A stretch of DNA of 64,000 nucleotides from positions 372,001 to 436,000 of the forward strand of contig OZ037865.1 in NCBI GenBank assembly GCA_964035575.1. Reading direction: 5' to 3'. The translations under genes and the position numbers were made by a program. The stretch comes from Rhynchopus sp. YZ270_cl-10 (Eukaryota > Euglenozoa > Diplonemea > Diplonemida > Diplonemidae). Position 1 is the first letter of the stretch. Each line of letters opens with the position of its first letter. A model generated the notes under the pieces. The model saw nothing but the letters and a program-made list of their open reading frames with translations, ran no database searches and had not been told where the DNA came from. Shown one piece after another: positions 57,717 to 64,000 of the stretch.

Positions 57717-57724
57717 TGTCTATC

Positions 57725-58070
57725 CCAACCTTTTTTTGAATTTTTTTCCGGATGAAAGAGCCCCTCTGTGTGCAAACCCGCTGTTCTCTGAGGATAGGTG
57801 TTGGTGGTGCAGTAGAGTGGTTCAACCCTCAACCATCATGGAAAGCAAGGATACGATCCACCACGCTTGCCCAGACTTGCATGGCTTAATCCTTGAAACA
57901 AGCATATGACTACTGGCAGGAGCAACCAGGTTTCTTGTCACTCTAATCGGGGATTCCCCTGAGATCAGTGATCAAAGAGCCTAATGACGGTTGATATATT
58001 CCGGCTTCACCTGTGAAGAGGCTTTCTAAGCCTACCCCATTCGGGGGACCTATAGACGCACCCTCCTCCT
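57725..58070 (+). repeat. structured sequence with family C-like head
   Basis: Begins CCGGATGAAAGAGCCCC as in family C and continues with several short perfect hairpins (GGGGATTCCCC; CTTCACCTGTGAAG; CCCCATTCGGGG). It also contains GCCTAATGACGG, comparable to CCTAATGACTGG at 17.61 kb. It may be a longer C relative or an unrelated structured RNA locus. Confidence 0.4.
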
Positions 58071-59087
58071 TTAGTACAGAAAATGAGACACTCTAGTGGA
58101 TGGTCTGATCACTTCGCCTTCGTTTGAGTTAAGTAAAAGTGAGAATCGGGGGGAGCTTTGGAATAATGTCTTTTTTTGGTTGTACAGAGAGTGAAGGTTT
58201 TGAAAGGCTTTCGCACGGAATGCAATGTTAACTGCACTCCGGGAGCTTTCAATTGTTTTATTGTTGAATTGTTGGTAAATCTGATGCTTCGAAGACATGA
58301 GAAGCTCTCCCAAAAAAAGATACTTTGGCCTTTGCGAGTAGCACACCTTCTCTGGTAAGGTATACTCCTTTAAAAAGATCGGGTCTTTTGTTTGTGAGCT
58401 CAAAGCTGGAAAACAAGAAGGTGAAAAAAAAAAAAAATGTGTAAAACTGAAGTACGGTTGTTGTGGTTGAGTACTCAAAGAAAACAAGCAAGCTTCTCAT
58501 CCGCCCGCAGCGCTGCCTCCAATCTTTTTAGAATTGACAACAAGTTGTTTTATCAAAAAAACAAAAAAAAAAAAAAACGGAGCTTGTGAGGGAGAGGAGA
58601 GAGAGAGAGAGGAAGTGGGGCAATTCTCTTTGTTGGTTTGTGTTGCTGTCAAGCCTCACGGCCCCGAACAAAAAAAACCTAAGATTACTTTTCAACAACC
58701 TTCCTTCACCCCCCCTGTAAGGGTAACCGAAGGTGAAGTAAGGTATAGTATTGAAATCGATGTGGGGGGCGAGTAAAGGGTCAATATTACAAAACCAGAT
58801 TTTGAGGAAAATTGTAGCCGAAAATGGGCCCCACGTATAAGTGACCGGGCATATTTCTCAAAATTTAAGTGGTCAAAAAATTGTCCAATTTTCGAGATTG
58901 ACCCCACCACTGCACGGGCGGATCCCAAAAATGCAAATAAGGACCCTTTTTAATTTGTTCTCTTGGAATCTGTAATTTCAGGTTTTCAGAAAAAATACAA
59001 AGAAACAACTGATCTACAGGGGTTGAATGAAGGTGTGTGGAAAACAACAACAACAAAACAACTAATTGCTAAGAATAAAAACGGGGT

Positions 59088-59387
59088 GTGATGTGGAAAA
59101 CCCCACACCAAAACCGCCGTAGCCTCCTGGCGATTTGCTGGATGGTACTGATGCGCCTGTTGATCGACGACGTGTTGTCATCTGTGGATTCTGTGTTCAT
59201 TCCGCACTGCTCCGGCGACCACGATGAGTGGGAGCCTGTGGACAACAACGAGCTTGAACACGCCGAGTCGGCCTCTGCCGACATCGAGCACATGGTTCTC
59301 GAGCCTGCCGAGCCTTCGTCCAACACCACCGTCGAGCAGGTGGACGAAGAGGAGTGTGACGACAGCCCAGCGTTTCAGGTGCAGTGA
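59088..59387 (+). other. plus-strand coding-like ORF, probable transposon fragment
   Basis: 99 codons with GC-rich third positions: basic start (MMWKTPHQNRRSLLAICWMV), then a strongly acidic tail (DEWEPVDNNELEHAESASAD). Opposite to the gene direction, with no upstream acceptor or domain I can name. Most likely a piece of a mobile-element protein. Confidence 0.3.
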
Positions 59388-59676
59388 GTCCCAGTGGGTC
59401 TGGCAGCGTACGAAGAGCGTTTTCGCATAGCTGCAGAAGAGCAGAGTGCTGGGCGTGTTGTAGATTATTTACACAGGGTGGAGTTCCACGAGCGTGGGTC
59501 CCCACAGCACACCCCGTTTTTTTTCTGATAGCAATTACTTGTTTTTCCTGATTCACACTCTTTATCAATGGACCAAGTGTGTACGGCTGTTGTGAGCCAA
59601 ATAAAAAAAAAACGCAAACACAGTCTACAGTCATCGTGGGTAAAGGGGGAGCCCGAAAAATAAGAGAGAGAAAAAA

Positions 59677-59720
59677 AGTTTGCTAAATGGACCTAAGCCT
59701 CGCGTGCTTAGTCGCTTTAC
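59677..59720 (+). repeat. family A repeat
   Basis: AAGTTTGCTAAATGGACC, TAAGC, loop CTCGCGT, GCTTAGTCGCTTTAC; the outer stem carries an AAATG variant. Confidence 0.65.
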
Positions 59721-60026
59721 ACTCAATACCATAAGCTGACGGAGCGGTACTACCCGATCCCCCATTACAATAAATTGCGGGAATAGTACCCACTATGGTG
59801 CAAACCTCCGTTTCTTACCCCCTCTATTTTTTTTTTTTTTTTTTTCCATTTTTTCTCCCCCAGCTTCAATAGGTATTACCTTTTTTCATTTGTTTCGGTT
59901 TGCCCACGCAATATTAGGGGGCGTACGGCCAAAAGCAACGGAAACACGGCAAGCATCAACGGGATTTGATGCTTCAAGGGTTTTCACAAGAATCTGTTGA
60001 TGAGTGTTTTTTTTTTTTTTGTTGAC

Positions 60027-60074
60027 AATGTCGACAATCGCCGAGTAAACCCACCAGGTGGGAGAACTCGGGTT
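60027..60074 (+). repeat. family E hairpin
   Basis: ATGTCGACAATCGCCGAGTA then CCCACCAGGTGGG inside CGAGT/ACTCG arms; best copy of this family. Confidence 0.75.
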
Positions 60075-60303
60075 TGTACTCAATGTTGGCCGAAGCCTTT
60101 GGTACTACGGAAGGTATATGACGCCGTTCGTCCTGAACCCTTAAGAGCAACTTTTAGGAAGAAAAGAACCTTCAAAGGGGTCCGCATCAAGGTGTTGTAC
60201 ACCAATGCACGGCTACATGCTAAGAAGAGGTGTTGGAGGTTACAGTAAAGAGACTGCCCCCATTACAAAAGTGGAAAGGTAGAGGTGGGGGGTTTTTTCT
60301 GCA

Positions 60304-60340
60304 CCGACAATCGCCTACCGAGGTAGGCCCTCGCCCTCAT
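60304..60340 (+). repeat. family E hairpin, re-paired
   Basis: CCGACAATCGCCTACCGAGG then TAGGCCCTCG: same head, but the stem is now GCCTACC/GGTAGGC, a wholesale compensatory replacement. Confidence 0.55.
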
Positions 60341-60425
60341 TCGCCCTTACTTTAAATAAATATTCTTTAGGGGGCCTAGAAGATCCTCGAGGGTCGTCGT
60401 ACCGACACTCACCCCAATTAAATAA

Positions 60426-63400
60426 TCAACCCCTGCCGGGTTTTATCAAAAAAGCCTCTCTACATACCTGAAGCATGTTGTCGTCGTGGCGCCGTTCTGC
60501 CATCCCTCTTAGCTCCTGCAGGGCTTGGGCACGGTCCGAGACGTTGTCACTCAGGAACTTCCACATCACGGAGTTGTGTTCGGATGTGGTCTCGGGCTCC
60601 TCCTCCCCGGGACAGGCCATGGCCTCGCTGAGGTCGTTGAGGAGCAGGTCGTAGATGCGTATCTTTCTGTCTTCGGTGGTTTCATGCCAAGCGTCGACCA
60701 GGCGGATGCAGTGTTCGAAGCCTTGGACGCCTACACGGAGGGTCGCTGCGCCGGGGGTAGTGTCTGCAAGCAGGCAAAATACGCGGGCACCTACACAATG
60801 CGATGCGACAGCAAAAGCAGCGTCGAGCGTGAAGCCCGCTACAGTGACAAAACGGTTTTTGAGGGTGCCCACATTGCCGTGAAGAATGCTGCCGAAGCCG
60901 ACCCCAACAGTCATGAGGTGGTGTGCGCGGGCGTACGCTTTCGCAAGGAAGGTCAGTGCAGCCATCCCAGGCGCAGCGCATCGCTTCGACAGTCCCCACG
61001 ACACGGTCATTGTGTTGCCGCAAAGGGAGCCTACCACGCCGTCTGTGCTGTTGGAGGCCTCTGAGACGAGGCGCACAATAGCGTTGATGTCGTCGAAGCG
61101 GCTGGAATCACCTCGTCCGCCCATCTGTAGGGTGTGATGTGGGTTTCAAGGAGGTCTTTGAGGGAATTGAAAAGAGAAAAAAAAATGTAATGAGGTGGGA
61201 GGTGGCGGGCATACCGCCTGGCAGACTGCTACACATCCGTTTGATTTGGTGACCTGCACACCCATCTTCTGCTGCCGTTCAGACCCCTTGCCTGATTTGA
61301 AAGAGACCATGCTTCCCTCCATTCTGTCTGTGTTTGCGTCGCTCTTGAAGCAGTCTGTGGTGCCGGCTGCACAGCGGTGCTTCATGTTGGGCGGTGTTAC
61401 GAGGAAGAGCTCCGCCTTGCCGAGACCCTTGAGCTCATGTATACCATGCTGTGTAGCATAGTGCTCTGGAGCCGGCGTCGCGGCCTTAAACTCCGTGTAC
61501 GACTCCTTGCTCAGACAGATCGTGCCGCCCATGGCCAGGCCTTCAATCCTGCTTGCTTTGTTCACTGTGCTGCCACGGTAGTCCACACGCTGCGTCACTG
61601 GGTTTTCCTCTGTAATGACCGGGCCGTGGTGCACGCCTATCCTGATGACAAGCCCTGCTGGTGGGAGGCATAACTCATCGGGCCATTCAGCCTTCTTGAA
61701 TTCAGTGAATATCATGAGGCCGCACTCAACTGCGTTGGTGAGATCGGCGAAGGCGACCATGAAGGCGTCACCTATGGTCTTCACTTCGTATCCGTTGTAG
61801 AGGAGACAGGCCTTGCGGATGAGGGTGTTGTGCTGTTCCAGGGCGATGTCCATGTGTTCGTCGCTGCGTTTCCAGAGCTGTGTCGACTGTTGTATGTCTG
61901 TGAACATAACGGTGATGTTGTCTCTTGGTGCGTTGATGATCTTCGATTGGTCGACCATATTGTTCGTGAGAAGCGACTGCGGGACAAATGCACGGTACTC
62001 GAGAAGGTTCTCAACCATCTTCACGAACGAAACCTGCATCTGCTTTGCTTCATAGAATATTGAAGGCTTGTCTCCACTGTCCAGATCGTCCAGGTCCAGC
62101 TGTGCGACCTTCCCCATAGAATTCTGTATCGCCTTGATCGGCTTCATGATGGCATGCGACAGCACCACAGCCAGCACAATCAGGGTGATCGCAATGAAGC
62201 ACACCACGCAGAAGGTTATCACCTTTTGCGTATCAATGTCGTCGCTGATGTCCTGCATCGACTTCTTCGCACGCTCACTCTCTTGCAGCAATTCAATGCT
62301 TGTCTGCCCACCCACCGAATACTCATCAATAGTGGTAACAAGCCACCAATCTATGCCCGGCATCTTATCCATGCGAGCAATAGCAACGTAGTGCACATCA
62401 CGCTTTCCATCCGTCTGCATTGGGACAACGAGCATGCCCTTCCCTCCTCCGTACATGCTGGTTGGTGCGTAGGTGGAGTTCAAATAGTTATCGATTGATC
62501 TGATGATGTGATCATCTGATTCTGACACGGCCATAAGGCGGTGCGTTGTACCAGGCACACCGTGAACAGGTATGGTGACATTCCCATGCGAGGCTCCAGT
62601 TAACTTCCCTGTTTCGTTGAACAGTGGATAGTGCTGGGTTGCTTTGGCGCGTTTGGCAGCATTAAGCACCCACGACGAAGCTGTTATAGTGAACAGCCTG
62701 GGGCGTGACCCAGGTATCTTCGATGCGGTCCGGTTTGCAACAAGCCGCAAATACTGTGTCACCGCAACCAAACTCATGGAGACGGTTCCTGTGCAGAAAC
62801 GTTGCTGTGGCTTAAGAGCGAGAGGGTCCCTCACTTTGACGGCAAGCGTGAACCCACCTCCTTCCCCAAGCACTGCCAAGGTAACGCCCATTATTACGTC
62901 GTACGGCAGATAAAAGGCTGTCGAAACGCCAAAGCTAGACCCCCTGAGGGGCGGCCCGGGCATACGGTACGGAGGAAAGATCATTCCCGATACAGGCATA
63001 ACGGGGCCCATGGTGGTGACGTTCACTCCTTTCTCAATGGCGAGCATCGTGCCCTTCATAATAACATGAGTCATACCGATGCCCGAACAGTGAAGATTGA
63101 CAGATGCGAGTGAGGACGGAAACCCAATCTCTGCTGCAGCCATCTTCCCCGCAATGCGAGGCCAGAGCTCTCTGGCATAAAGAGGTAGAGAGGTGTCGTC
63201 TTTGGGAATATTCTTGAACTTTCCTTGCAAGAGTTTCTGCAGGTATGCTACTTCGGAGTAGCCTTCACTCAAAAACTGGGTGATCGCAATCTGCGTCGAC
63301 GTCGATGTAAAGGCAACAAGCGAGTCGATCAGCTTCTCCGTCACCGCCATCGCTTTGTTCAGCTGGATGTCTCGCGACTCATCTGAAAGCTCGCGTGTGT

Positions 63401-63596
63401 CGTTGAGTCCTTTGTCGTACGTCACAATCAGTAGCGCCGCAGTCAGCCCGCAGCCCAGCACAATCGAGGCAAGCGAAAGCAGGATCATACTGTTCTGTAT
63501 CGACAGCAGCTTGCCCTGCGCCTCGGGGGGTGCACCCTCCGCAGTGGACGCATTGTCCCTGTATGTTGAGTCAGGAACTTTGTACATCTCCGACAT
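60426..63596 (-). CDS. receptor-type class III nucleotide cyclase with a second, degenerate cyclase domain
   Basis: Exons 61215-63596 and 60426-61124 (donor GTATGC, acceptor ACCCTACAG, phase 0), about 1026 aa. TM1 about 37-58; extracellular Cache-like sensor (about 60-455, ending GIDWWLVTTIDE); TM2 about 458-481; HAMP about 482-505. The first catalytic domain (about 560-740) is intact: metal Asp567 (FTDIQQST) and Asp610 (GDAF), Lys606 (EVKTIGD) fitting ATP use, and Asn679/Arg683 (VNKASR). Exon 2 holds a second cyclase fold lacking these residues (SLCGNTMTVSWG for the GD strand; VTVAGFTLDAAFAVA for the N/R helix). It resembles kinetoplastid receptor cyclases. ATG 63596 lies 36 bases after CTTCTCTTATCCTCCTTGCAG-type tract. 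A GTATGT at 60467 could splice to an unseen third exon. Confidence 0.9.
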
Positions 63597-64000
63597 TGTG
63601 TGTCTAGGTTGGTGTGTACTGCAAGGAGGATAAGAGAAGGGAATGGCTACTAGGCGAATTATGCGACGTTATAATCCTGGATTTAATGATGGCTCGCTGC
63701 GCGGAGGTACACCTCAAAAAAAAAAAAAAATCCGCAAAGGGAGTGTGGGGGGGAAGTAATGTATCGTGAAGTGTTCAAAGAGCGTGGGGTAGTTTGTTGT
63801 TTTGATCAATCGCTTTCGAAACAAAAGGTATGAGTCATGTTTTCAAAGAGACAGAAACAGGCTGGCGCAATACAGCGCCATGCCGAAAGGGATAGGGGCG
63901 AGGGAGGAAAAGATGACATTATGTTAGATGCACCTAAGCCTCGCACGCTTAGTCATCCTTAACAGAAATCTTAACGGACACTCTCTTGTTGGTTAAAAAA
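63597..64000. other. cyclase 5' flank
   Basis: Pyrimidine tract plus CAG acceptor for the cyclase near 63.63 kb and one family A repeat. No further gene before the window edge. Confidence 0.6.
63921..63963 (+). repeat. family A repeat, near consensus
   Basis: ATGTTAGATGCACC, TAAGC, loop CTCGCAC, GCTTAGTCATCCTTAAC. Confidence 0.7.

Larger units (their letters stand above)
57073..60425. other. 3.3-kb interval of small ORFs, repeats and transposon debris
   Basis: Holds a 72-aa candidate gene, D, C, A and E repeats, a structured block (57.73-58.07 kb) and two plus-strand coding-like fragments (59.09 and 60.05 kb). No confident gene. Confidence 0.5.

Overview
The window looks like nuclear DNA of a flagellated protist, most probably a euglenozoan with cis-introns (diplonemid-like). 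That placement is inference. Evidence: (i) all 21 confident or likely genes lie on the minus strand over 64 kb, as in polycistronic arrays; (ii) many start codons lie a few to a few tens of bases after a pyrimidine tract ending in AG, as expected for spliced-leader addition; (iii) cis-introns nearly all open with GTATG and close with YAG, and reading phase is kept across the junctions I checked; (iv) the gene content fits, with a two-TM receptor cyclase resembling kinetoplastid ones, the ciliary protein CEP131 and mitochondrial COX11.

Layout (genes read right to left). 0.9-5.9 kb: WD40/centrin-binding-like cytoskeletal protein and an aminoglycoside-phosphotransferase-fold kinase. 5.9-9.7 kb: no gene, many short repeats and a CpG-rich foldback element. 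9.7-17.3 kb: Gln/Lys-Gly-rich protein, a possible 108-aa protein, a type I membrane protein and CEP131, with a 0.27-kb MITE at 12 kb. 19.6-22.1 kb: COX11 plus a truncated tandem copy of its 5' end. 22-27 kb: repeat-rich, no confident gene. 27-32 kb: a PUF protein whose 3' part adjoins plus-strand transposon remnants, including a Crypton-like tyrosine-recombinase piece. 32.5-43.9 kb: AAAP transporter, single-pass membrane protein, TDRD3-like protein, a 119-aa unknown and a double-thioredoxin protein. 44-50 kb: two recent LRR paralogues with 23 and 13 repeats. 50.4-56.3 kb: YbbN/CnoX-like protein, B-box protein, a large foldback element and a small membrane protein. 56.7-63.6 kb: two tiny candidate genes, transposon debris and the receptor cyclase.

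The most unusual signal is between and inside the genes. At least seven families of short (35-230 bp) hairpin-forming repeats recur dozens of times, in introns and intergenic DNA alike. Every copy I found has the same orientation, opposite to the genes. Four families share a head like RAAGTT, and several keep stems through paired changes. One family (H) also forms the outer ends of kilobase-scale foldback elements. The functional partners visible are mostly housekeeping: RNA regulation (PUF, TDRD3-like), mitochondrial assembly and folding (COX11, YbbN-like), cilium/cytoskeleton (CEP131, WD40 protein) and signalling (cyclase). They do not form one pathway.
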